Shown here one piece after another: positions 1 to 5,194 of a stretch of 5,760 nt of DNA (positions within the stretch are counted from its first letter, which is position 1; each line of letters opens with the position of its first letter). The notes below the pieces were generated by a model. The model did not search any database, was not told the DNA's origin, and was given only the letters and a program-made list of their open reading frames with translations. Source of the DNA: an uncultured Porphyromonas sp. (lineage in GTDB: Bacteria > Bacteroidota > Bacteroidia > Bacteroidales > Porphyromonadaceae); contig URKO01000092.1 of NCBI GenBank assembly GCA_900548415.1, forward strand, positions 1-5,760, in the 5' to 3' direction. The position numbers were made by a program, and so were the translations under genes.

Positions 1-1
1 C

Positions 2-418
2 AGATATAAGACCGAGAAGACTCCATTTGACCCCTCACCCTATGGGTGGAAGGTCCCAGCTGCTGGAGTGGAGAGTATGAATCTTTGTAACTCTAACAAT
101 CTCTACTGGTCTGATACTGGAATTATTCCCAAGGGAAATGTGAAAGGCGTAGGAAGCACAGGCGGAGTCACACTCAATGTCGCCACACGCTTTTCTAATA
201 GTGATGACAATGTGCTCAATCGCACTAAAGACGATGATGCTACTAAGTGGGATCACATCCTAGCGTCTGGTAATACACGACTCTATGCCAGCACGCAGCT
301 ACAGATCCGCTGTATCGAGAATGAGAAGGAGAGCGACTACCGCGACTATACGCAGGAAGGCTTCCTATCTAACTCTCGCAACGCACTGAAAGCTATGCGT
401 CGTTACCGTCGTCGCTAA
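2..418 (+). CDS. C-terminal fragment of a FISUMP/fimbrillin-like surface protein
   Basis: The reading frame is already open at the left edge and runs to TAA at 416-418, so only the last 138 residues are seen and the start lies outside the window. The segment DPSPYGWKVP near residues 10-19 resembles the DPCPxGWRVP motif that opens the last part of many Bacteroidota surface proteins (FISUMP-like, DUF1566-like or fimbrillin-associated). It is followed by a YWS motif and, about 65 residues later, by IRCIEN, matching the usual YWSS...(V/I)RCV ending of this domain. Odd points: the first motif has Ser where Cys is usual, and after IRCIEN there is a tail of about 30 residues ending in a basic cluster, RRYRRR. 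A GTG at 68 could be read as a start, but the motif lies upstream of it, so the gene is longer. The exact role is unknown; a cell-surface or fimbria-associated location is inferred from the family. Confidence 0.7.
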   Translation, partial: RYKTEKTPFDPSPYGWKVPAAGVESMNLCNSNNLYWSDTGIIPKGNVKGVGSTGGVTLNVATRFSNSDDNVLNRTKDDDATKWDHILASGNTRLYASTQLQIRCIENEKESDYRDYTQEGFLSNSRNALKAMRRYRRR

Positions 419-429
419 CCGTACCGTCC

Positions 430-467
430 GTCACGGCATCGCCCGCTAACCGCGGGCACGCCGTGAC
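430..467. repeat. GC-rich hairpin 1 with TAACC loop
   Basis: The outer arms GTCACGGC (430-437) and GCCGTGAC (460-467) pair over 8 bp. After a 3x2 internal loop, GCCCGC (441-446) pairs with GCGGGC (452-457), leaving the 5-nt loop TAACC. It lies 11 bp after the stop codon of the surface protein gene. No T tract follows, so a classical intrinsic terminator is not shown. A role in 3'-end protection or termination is inference. Confidence 0.6.
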
Positions 468-475
468 CGACACGA

Positions 476-511
476 CGGCACACCGCTCCGCTAACGCGGA
501 CCGCCGTGCCG
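476..511. repeat. GC-rich hairpin 2 with TAAC loop
   Basis: The outer arms CGGCAC (476-481) and GTGCCG (506-511) pair over 6 bp. After a 5x5 internal loop, TCCGC (487-491) pairs with GCGGA (496-500), with loop TAAC. The build is the same as in the preceding hairpin: outer stem, internal loop, inner stem, and a CGC-TAAC-GCG type apex. This suggests the two are diverged copies of one element. Confidence 0.55.
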
Positions 512-522
512 ACAAACCACCC

Positions 523-564
523 CGAGGGGGCGCCGCCTGCATGTTTGCAGGCAGCGCCCCCTCG
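523..564. terminator. Strong 19-bp-arm GC-rich hairpin, possible terminator
   Basis: Arms 523-541 and 546-564 pair at 18 of 19 positions: 11 bp, one C/A mismatch, 7 bp, and loop TGTT. It is the most stable simple hairpin in the window and lies about 105 bp after the surface protein stop codon. The downstream sequence is only mildly T-rich (ctcgttacaataattt), so it lacks a proper U tract. It may stop transcription or act as an RNA 3' barrier from either side. Confidence 0.5.
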
Positions 565-624
565 CTCGTTACAATAATTTAGAGCCGAACACATATCGAT
601 ACGGGGTTGTGGCGGGGAAAAGTG

Positions 625-704
625 ATCCCCACGTGGATATTTCGAAATCCCCACGTGGGGAATAAAAAATATCCACGTGAGAAATTGGGACGTTTCTCAC
701 GTGG
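625..704. repeat. Array of four CACGTG palindromes with nested dyad symmetry
   Basis: CACGTG occurs at 630-635, 652-657, 674-679 and 698-703, at steps of 22, 22 and 24 bp, close to two helical turns. The second lies in a perfect 12-bp palindrome, CCCCACGTGGGG (649-660). About its centre (654.5) the flanking arms CACGTGGATATTT (630-642) and AAATATCCACGTG (667-679) are exact inverted repeats. ATCCCCACGTGG is directly repeated at 625-636 and 647-658. CCACGTGAGAAA (673-684) and TTTCTCACGTGG (693-704) form a 12-bp perfect inverted repeat with an 8-nt spacer. No coding frame explains it. It could be a multi-site binding region for a dimeric DNA-binding protein or a dispersed palindromic repeat. Confidence 0.75.
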
Positions 705-715
705 CTATCTGAAAG

Positions 716-815
716 CGGTTGTTTTGTAGTCAGGACTGCCCGACGAGATCTGATTAGTTGCTCTCGGTGGCAAGCCACCTGTCGGATAGCTAAGAGGCTG
801 TCTACAAAGCTGCCG
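716..815. other. Possible structured RNA or short inverted-repeat element with three-way junction
   Basis: The ends 716-733 and 798-815 pair at 16 of 18 positions, counting two G-U pairs, with two T/T mismatches. Inside, CCGAC (740-744) pairs with GTCGG (781-785). Directly within that, GAGA (745-748) pairs with TCTC (762-765), and GGTGG (766-770) pairs with CCACC (775-779) around loop CAAG. The stems abut almost without unpaired bases, giving a compact three-way junction. The right arm overlaps the last codons of the minus-strand gene that ends at 802. It may be a 3'-end structure of that mRNA, a small RNA, or a small non-autonomous repeat with inverted ends. Folding was done by eye only, and GATAGC (785-790) can pair alternatively with GCTATC (704-709). 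Confidence 0.4.
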
Positions 816-1320
816 AGACTGCCGACGTAGCAGCAATAGCTATGGCTACGAAGATAGCTATGGAAATACCTATGCACACAGCAGCTGCAATGGCAAGCCC
901 CCTAGCCCACTGAAGCGACTTGCGACTTGCGTTCTCAGCCTCTGCGTAGTTGCCTCTATCATAGTGTGTAGAGACCTGTATCGAGTAGATAAGCGGTATG
1001 ATCCCTAGCGGAAAGAAGAATAAGACGCAGAGGATGCTCCACACAAGGTTGTCGGGTGGCATTGCGGGTCGGTTTTGTGGCTGCATGGGGTTGCCATAGC
1101 CATACGGGGTGCCGTAAGCCGGAGCTCCTGCGTAAGGATTGGGACCAGGTGCTTGGTACCCAAAGAGGGGACGTAGCTCATCCAGAGTCTGAGCGGTACA
1201 AGCATCGCTCATTCCATCGACGCGTATTATAGTCTGGGGAGTAATCCTTCGTGCGGACAACTCCTCAAGCGTGTAGGGACCTAGTTCTTGTCCATTGCAG
1301 ACGATGTAGTACAGCCTCAT
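802..1320 (-). CDS. GYF_2 + CD225/dispanin-like membrane protein
   Basis: This gene encodes a 172-residue protein. Residues 1-53 fit a GYF_2 (DUF4339) domain: the MRLYYIVCNGQELGPYTLEEL start, then ITPQTIIRVDGM and LDELRPLF. The Trp usually found after GM is absent here (GMSDACTAQ). Residues 54-88 are a Pro/Gly/Tyr-rich linker. Residues 89-165 fit the CD225/dispanin pattern: a first membrane segment at about 91-113 with PLGIIPLIYS, a loop GNYAEAENASRKSLQWAR (123-140), and a second membrane segment at about 141-163. This pairing is frequent in Bacteroidota; the molecular role is unknown, though GYF domains in general bind proline-rich peptides. The start is ATG at 1320, preceded by an AT-rich leader typical of the phylum, and a clear promoter lies about 100 bp upstream. 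It is transcribed divergently from rsmA. The final codons overlap the right arm of the structured element at 716-815. Confidence 0.88.
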   Translation of the reverse strand: MRLYYIVCNGQELGPYTLEELSARRITPQTIIRVDGMSDACTAQTLDELRPLFGYQAPGPNPYAGAPAYGTPYGYGNPMQPQNRPAMPPDNLVWSILCVLFFFPLGIIPLIYSIQVSTHYDRGNYAEAENASRKSLQWARGLAIAAAVCIGISIAIFVAIAIAATSAVSAAL

Positions 1321-1351
1321 GCTTCTAGTTTATTTTATGATTTATATGAGC

Positions 1352-1390
1352 GAGATCGCAAAGCTTAGCGAAGCTCAGAATCTCTTTTTT
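1352..1390 (+). terminator. Hairpin followed by six T in divergent intergenic region
   Basis: GAGAT (1352-1356) pairs with ATCTC (1380-1384), and inside it AGCTT (1362-1366) pairs with AAGCT (1371-1375) around loop AGCG. TTTTTT follows at 1385-1390. Read on the plus strand this has terminator form, but no plus-strand gene ends nearby, so it could block antisense transcription. Read on the minus strand it is a hairpin in the 5' leader of the GYF_2/CD225 gene. The stems are short, so the call is tentative. Confidence 0.3.
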
Positions 1391-1415
1391 GGGCTCAATC
1401 TATGTTCTTCGTACG

Positions 1416-1446
1416 CAAAGGTATGTAATCACTTGGACTTATACAA
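1416..1446 (-). promoter_or_regulatory. Bacteroidota-type promoter of the GYF_2/CD225 gene
   Basis: On the minus strand TACCTTTG (1423 to 1416) is an exact match to the -7 consensus TAnnTTTG. TTG (1446 to 1444), 20 bp upstream, fits the -33 element. The distance matches the usual 19-21 bp. The predicted transcript would start near 1409 and have a leader of about 90 nt before the ATG at 1320. Confidence 0.65.
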
Positions 1447-1502
1447 TAGTGCTAGATGCTACTTGTCGGGATAGCAATAGCACGCTCGAAAGAGGTGTCG
1501 CC

Positions 1503-1558
1503 CTCTAACCTCTAATCTCTAATTTCTAACCTCTAATCTCTGGTCTCCCCTCTCCCTT
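1503..1558. repeat. Degenerate tandem heptanucleotide repeat, 8 units of CTCTAAY
   Basis: Units of exactly 7 bp follow one another: CTCTAAC, CTCTAAT, CTCTAAT, TTCTAAC, CTCTAAT, then the decayed CTCTGGT, CTCCCCT and CTCCCTT. One strand is almost purely pyrimidine plus AA. The tract ends 13 bp before the -7 box ahead of rsmA and therefore occupies the place where a -33 element would be. Length changes would come in 7-bp steps. Confidence 0.75.
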
Positions 1559-1571
1559 GACGGAAAAGTTG

Positions 1572-1579
1572 TACTTTTG
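1572..1579 (+). promoter_or_regulatory. Candidate -7 promoter box for rsmA
   Basis: TACTTTTG matches the Bacteroidota -7 consensus TAnnTTTG and lies 23 bp before the rsmA ATG, implying a leader of under 20 nt. No TTG is found 19-21 bp upstream, where the heptanucleotide repeat sits instead; the nearest TTG (1557-1559) is only 12 bp away. Strength and use are therefore uncertain. Confidence 0.45.
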
Positions 1580-1602
1580 GCACAACAACGAGCGAAAGAA
1601 CT

Positions 1603-2418
1603 ATGGATTCTGTACGAGCGAAGAAATATCTGGGGCAGCACTTTCTCACGGATCGTGGTGCAGCACAGCGCATTGCCGACTCGATCGCCGACTATCTCGG
1701 TACGCCGATACTAGAGGTGGGCCCTGGCATGGGCGTCCTGACGCAGCCTCTCCTAGAGGCGGGTCACGACCTGCAGGTGATCGACATAGATCACGAGAGT
1801 ATCGAATATCTGCACCAGCACTTCCCGCAATTGAGCCAGGAGGGGCGGATCATCGAGGGGGACTTTCTCAAGCTCCCCGCTGAGGAGCTGATACCTGGTC
1901 GGGCGGACACGCCTTTTGTGGTGATCGGCAACTATCCGTACAATATCTCTTCGCAGATCTTCTTTCGCATCCTAGAGCTACGCGAGCGCATCCCTGCTGT
2001 AGCGGGTATGCTACAGCACGAGGTGGCACAGCGGCTGTGTGCCTCGCCTGGAGGGCGTGACTACGGCATCCTGAGCGTCTTGCTCCAGTGCTGGTACGAC
2101 TGCGACTACCTCTTTAAGGTGTCTAAGCGTGACTTCAATCCACCGCCCAAGGTAGATGGCGGCGTGATGATCGCACGACGAAATAGTCGCACCGCACTAC
2201 CCTGCGATGAGGCTAACTTCAAGCGGGTGGTCAAGACCGCCTTCGGACAGCGTCGGAAGATGCTACGCAATGCCTTGATGTCGCTCTTTGGCAAGGAGTT
2301 CCCCTACGCTGATCATGAGATCTTCACGCTTCGTGCGGAGCGTCTCTCGGTAGAGGACTTCATCGGCCTCACCTTAATGTACGAAGCTCTACCAACTGAC
2401 AACCTAACAACACCTTAA
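1603..2418 (+). CDS. rsmA: 16S rRNA (adenine1518-N6/adenine1519-N6)-dimethyltransferase RsmA (KsgA)
   Basis: This 271-residue protein is of normal family length. It dimethylates two adjacent adenines in the 3'-terminal hairpin of 16S rRNA using S-adenosylmethionine, a late step in 30S subunit maturation in the cytoplasm. Visible motifs: KKYLGQHFL (7-15) at the N-terminus; the SAM-binding glycine loop EVGPGMG (38-44); an acidic residue at the end of strand 2 (D61/D63, VIDID); GDF (86-88); the catalytic motif NYPYN (110-114, the NLPY position); DFNPPPKVD (177-185); and the C-terminal FGQRRKMLRN (214-223) and RAERLSVEDF (244-253). The start is ATG at 1603, right before the conserved N-terminal motif. 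A candidate -7 box lies 23 bp upstream, and the alkaline phosphatase gene begins 11 bp after the stop, so the two are probably co-transcribed. In other bacteria loss of this enzyme gives kasugamycin resistance. Confidence 0.97.
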   Translation: MDSVRAKKYLGQHFLTDRGAAQRIADSIADYLGTPILEVGPGMGVLTQPLLEAGHDLQVIDIDHESIEYLHQHFPQLSQEGRIIEGDFLKLPAEELIPGRADTPFVVIGNYPYNISSQIFFRILELRERIPAVAGMLQHEVAQRLCASPGGRDYGILSVLLQCWYDCDYLFKVSKRDFNPPPKVDGGVMIARRNSRTALPCDEANFKRVVKTAFGQRRKMLRNALMSLFGKEFPYADHEIFTLRAERLSVEDFIGLTLMYEALPTDNLTTP

Positions 2419-2429
2419 ATACAACCTTT

Positions 2430-4121
2430 ATGAAAAGCATCCTACGTATCTTACTGCTGCTCCTCCCCACGCTCTCACTGCTGGGGCAGCAAAAGGAGTA
2501 CCCCCTACCAGAGCGACCTGCGAAGAATGTGATCCTCCTCATCTCGGACGGCACCTCGCTACCGACAGTCTCACTGGCACGCTGGTACCAGAGGGCGCTC
2601 GACCCTCAGGCGCAGCACCTATCGCTCGATCCTTACCTCTCGGGGAGTGTCATCACCTACTGCTCGAATGCACCGATTGGGGACTCTGCTCCGACCACCT
2701 CTTGCTATATGACGGGAGTTCCTTCGATCGATGGCTTTATCGCGACCTATCCGTACAGCGAGCCACACAATGACTTGGTACCGCTCGACTCTTCGTGGGC
2801 TTATCGACCTGTCGTGACCCTTTTGGAGGCTGCCAAGCAGAAGCAAGGCAAGCGTATCGGGGTCGTCTGCACGTGCGAATTTCCCCACGCTACGCCAGCA
2901 GACTGCACGGCTCACTCGTCCTCTCGTAAGCTCTACAAGAGCATCGTGCCACAGATGGTGGACAATGGCGTGGACCTCCTCCTAGGCGGTGGTACCTCGC
3001 TGATGACGAGCGAACTAAAGGAGCGTCTGAACCGCCAGGGCATAGCACTTTACCTCGATGATCTCGCAGCTATGCGGGTGCATCGAGGGGGCGGTATGTG
3101 GGCACTTTTCGACAAGATGGATATGCCGTACGACCTGGACAGGCGTTCGCTGGGAGACACGCTGCGCTATCCTTCGCTGGCTGAGATGACAGAGACGGCG
3201 ATCCGTAATCTGGAGAACCCTAACGGCTTCGTGCTGATGGTCGAGGGTAGCAAGGTAGACTGGGCGGCTCACGCCAACGATCCCGTGGCGATGGCTACAG
3301 AGTTTCTAGCTTTTGACAAGGCGGTTGCCGTGGCGCTAGACTATGCACAGCGGGACGGGAATACGATCGTCCTCGTGACGGCAGACCATGGTAACAGTGG
3401 TATGAGCATCGGTCGTGTGGATCGGGGTTATGCGCGTCTGACACTCGATGAACTGATCATGCCGCTGACACGCTTTCGCTATAGCTCGGTAGAGCTGGGT
3501 CGCAAGACGAGCCAGACGGCTCTCTCACACTTGGCCGACAGTCTCTATCTATGGACTAGTATACGTCCCTCGGAGGAGGAGCTGGCGGAGATTAATGCTG
3601 TCGAGGACTACGCCTGCTCGACACTATCAGCTGAGCAACGCAAGGCGAAGTATGCGGAGCTGGGCTGGAGCCAGAAGTATCGTCTGAAGGAGTACTTTGT
3701 GGACTGGATGAAGCGTCACCTGCTCATTGGCTTTACGACGCATGGGCATACGGGCGAAGAGGTCTTTCTCGCTAGCTACACGCCACAGCAGTTGACGCCC
3801 ATCAGAGGTTGCGTGACAAACATTGATTTGCACAATTATATGCGTACGCAACTGGGGCTGAAGCAGACAATGCTGGAGCTGTCGGAGGAGTACTATGCGC
3901 CACACGATGCGCTCTTTCCTCAGGCTCAGTATGAGATAACGGGCGAGCAACCCGAGGAGAAGCGGATCACGATCCACTACAAGGGACACGCGATCGAGCT
4001 ACGCGCCTACCAGCGCAGAGCATGGGTTGACGGGGTGGAGCAAGAACTCCCGACGCCTGTTGTCTACGTCTCCGAGACGAACAAGTTTTACCTCTCTCGT
4101 AGCTTGGTGCGCCAGCTTTAG
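2430..4121 (+). CDS. Exported alkaline phosphatase (PhoA family)
   Basis: This 563-residue protein is predicted to hydrolyse phosphate monoesters outside the inner membrane. Residues 1-20 form a signal peptide (Lys-3, Arg-6, then an L-rich core) without a lipobox Cys. The metal site is recognisable: D40 (LISDG), the nucleophile region D85-S86 (IGDSAPTTSCYMTG), H153/T155 (FPHATPADC, with His where E. coli has Asp153), E272, D277 and H281 (VEGSKVDWAAHAND), D319-H320 (TADHG) and H440 (GHTGEE). About 60 C-terminal residues (500-563) lie beyond the catalytic core and end in a stretch, AWVDGVEQELPTPVVYV, that looks like a small beta stalk or adhesion module. The start is ATG at 2430, only 11 bp after the rsmA stop, suggesting an operon. 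Its stop directly abuts the stop of the opposite gene. No phosphate-control site was recognised upstream. Confidence 0.93.
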   Translation: MKSILRILLLLLPTLSLLGQQKEYPLPERPAKNVILLISDGTSLPTVSLARWYQRALDPQAQHLSLDPYLSGSVITYCSNAPIGDSAPTTSCYMTGVPSIDGFIATYPYSEPHNDLVPLDSSWAYRPVVTLLEAAKQKQGKRIGVVCTCEFPHATPADCTAHSSSRKLYKSIVPQMVDNGVDLLLGGGTSLMTSELKERLNRQGIALYLDDLAAMRVHRGGGMWALFDKMDMPYDLDRRSLGDTLRYPSLAEMTETAIRNLENPNGFVLMVEGSKVDWAAHANDPVAMATEFLAFDKAVAVALDYAQRDGNTIVLVTADHGNSGMSIGRVDRGYARLTLDELIMPLTRFRYSSVELGRKTSQTALSHLADSLYLWTSIRPSEEELAEINAVEDYACSTLSAEQRKAKYAELGWSQKYRLKEYFVDWMKRHLLIGFTTHGHTGEEVFLASYTPQQLTPIRGCVTNIDLHNYMRTQLGLKQTMLELSEEYYAPHDALFPQAQYEITGEQPEEKRITIHYKGHAIELRAYQRRAWVDGVEQELPTPVVYVSETNKFYLSRSLVRQL

Positions 4122-5042
4122 CTATACCTGCTTGAGTCGACGCATCAGTAGCGGCGACACGACTAGTAGCAGGACCGCTAGCAGGACGACGCCGATGCCG
4201 ACGCCTTGACCTAGGGAGAGCTCCTCGCCTAGAGCTAGTGCCCCCACGATGACGGCTGTGAGTGGTTCCAGCGCGCCCATGATAGCGGTCGGCGTGGAGC
4301 CTATTCGCTGTACCGCCCAGACGAGCGTGATATTAGCGCAGACGGTCGGGATGAGTGCTAGCAGGGCGGTATAGATCCATTGCGTCGTATTGTCTAGGAG
4401 AAGGTTGGCGCCAGTCGCTTTGCAAAAGAGCGCAAAGAGTATGGCCGAGAGTCCCATCACGTAGGTGGTCAGCTTGAAGCTGCTCATCGGCTCTAGGCGA
4501 GAGTGCCGAAGGATCACGATGTAGGTGGCGTAGCAAAAGCCAGAGAAAAGTACCGTAAGCAACGGCCTGAGCGGTATGGAGGTCACGTCTGACTCAAAGA
4601 AGCCAGAGATGAGCGATACGCCACCTAAAGCTAAGAGGACAGCCAGCCCTTGCAGTAAGTTTATCCGCTGACGAAAGACGAGAAACATGAGTAGCACCAC
4701 AAATGTTGGGTAGCTGAAGTGTAGCACCGTAGCGACTCCCGACGGCATGTGCTGGTACCCCTCGATGAGCAGGAAGGCGGAGAAGAAGTACAAGACAGAC
4801 AAGGCGAGCAGTATCAAGAAGCTTCGCCACGATACCCGCAGAGACTCTCTACGTATCACGACGATACTACCGACGATGAGTGCTGCGATGAGAAAGCGGT
4901 ACATCAGCATGGTCCCCTCTGCCACGCCCTGCGTCAGCACGGGTATGCTCAGCAGTGGTATCAGTCCAAAGGTGGCCGATGAGATGAGTCCCATCAGATA
5001 GCCCAGCCAGTCGGTCGAGGGGGTAGTTGTCTTGTCTGTCAT
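4122..5042 (-). CDS. EamA/DMT-superfamily transporter
   Basis: This 306-residue protein has about ten hydrophobic segments in two homologous halves, the standard EamA design for inner-membrane export or import of small metabolites; the substrate cannot be told. The first half ends with VLHFSYPTFVVLLMFLVF (106-123) followed by GLAVLLALGGVSLI. The second half ends with the matching GALEPLTAVIVGALALGEEL (256-275), then QGVGIGVVLLAVLLLV. The EP and GE pairs of the second repeat are family hallmarks. A short polar N-terminus (1-12) precedes the first helix and a basic RRLK tail follows the last. The start is ATG at 5042, preceded by AT-rich sequence (cataTTATatgag on the opposite strand). No TAnnTTTG box was found in the 152 bp up to rpoD, so it either has a weak promoter or is reached by read-through from rpoD. 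Its stop codon touches that of the convergent phosphatase gene. Confidence 0.93.
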   Translation of the reverse strand: MTDKTTTPSTDWLGYLMGLISSATFGLIPLLSIPVLTQGVAEGTMLMYRFLIAALIVGSIVVIRRESLRVSWRSFLILLALSVLYFFSAFLLIEGYQHMPSGVATVLHFSYPTFVVLLMFLVFRQRINLLQGLAVLLALGGVSLISGFFESDVTSIPLRPLLTVLFSGFCYATYIVILRHSRLEPMSSFKLTTYVMGLSAILFALFCKATGANLLLDNTTQWIYTALLALIPTVCANITLVWAVQRIGSTPTAIMGALEPLTAVIVGALALGEELSLGQGVGIGVVLLAVLLLVVSPLLMRRLKQV

Positions 5043-5072
5043 ATAATATGAGATTATTGGGTCGTATAGAAA

Positions 5073-5099
5073 GAGACTGTTGACTTTTGCAACAGTCTC
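5073..5099 (-). terminator. Perfect 10-bp hairpin, second element between rpoD and the transporter gene
   Basis: GAGACTGTTG (5073-5082) pairs perfectly with CAACAGTCTC (5090-5099) around a 7-nt loop. On the minus strand the stem is followed by TTTCTAT, a weak T tract. It sits 30 bp upstream of the transporter start and just after another hairpin. It may be a back-up terminator for rpoD or a leader hairpin of the transporter mRNA. Confidence 0.5.
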
Positions 5100-5106
5100 A
5101 GAAAAG

Positions 5107-5153
5107 GAGCCTCATTGCTCTAGCTACAGTCGTATGCTAGACCAATGAGGCTC
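5107..5153 (-). terminator. Probable rpoD terminator, long hairpin with T tracts on both sides
   Basis: GAGCCTCATTG (5107-5117) pairs with CAATGAGGCTC (5143-5153) over 11 bp. After one C/C mismatch, TCTAGC (5119-5124) pairs with GCTAGA (5136-5141), and TAC/GTA can close the loop further. On the minus strand the stem is followed by CTTTTC, about 40 bp after the rpoD stop codon. On the plus strand it is followed by TTTAT, so it could work in both directions. Confidence 0.65.
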
Positions 5154-5194
5154 TTTATGTAGTTGTGATGCGCCTCTGCTATCGAGCGAGACGA

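Noticed and set aside
625..704. CACGTG sites as chromosomal parS (ParB) sites
   Set aside because: The parS consensus needs TGTTTCACGTGAAACA around the core. Here the flanks are CCC/GGG, or TCT/AGA with the TTT moved outward by two bases, so none of the four sites matches well. A parS-like role is not supported.
716..815. tRNA gene
   Set aside because: Stems are present, but there is no acceptor/anticodon/T-arm layout, no GTTC-type T loop and no CCA-like end.
716..815. Insertion sequence remnant
   Set aside because: Inverted ends are present, but there is no transposase coding remnant and no clear target-site duplication just outside the arms. It is kept only as a possible small non-autonomous element.
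415..877. Minus-strand open frames at 415-654 and 569-877 in the non-coding block
   Set aside because: They run through perfect palindromes and hairpins, have no recognisable motif or plausible start context, and the second overlaps the end of the GYF_2/CD225 gene in another frame. They look like chance frames.
1503..1558. CRISPR array
   Set aside because: The unit is 7 bp with no spacers; it is a simple tandem repeat.
1557..1883. Plus-strand open frame overlapping the start of rsmA
   Set aside because: It is an out-of-frame shadow of rsmA with an arginine- and proline-rich composition and no family resemblance.
3627..3989. Minus-strand 120-codon frame inside the phosphatase gene
   Set aside because: It lies wholly opposite a well-supported gene, has a repetitive Leu/Arg composition typical of antisense frames in GC-rich DNA, and no start signal.
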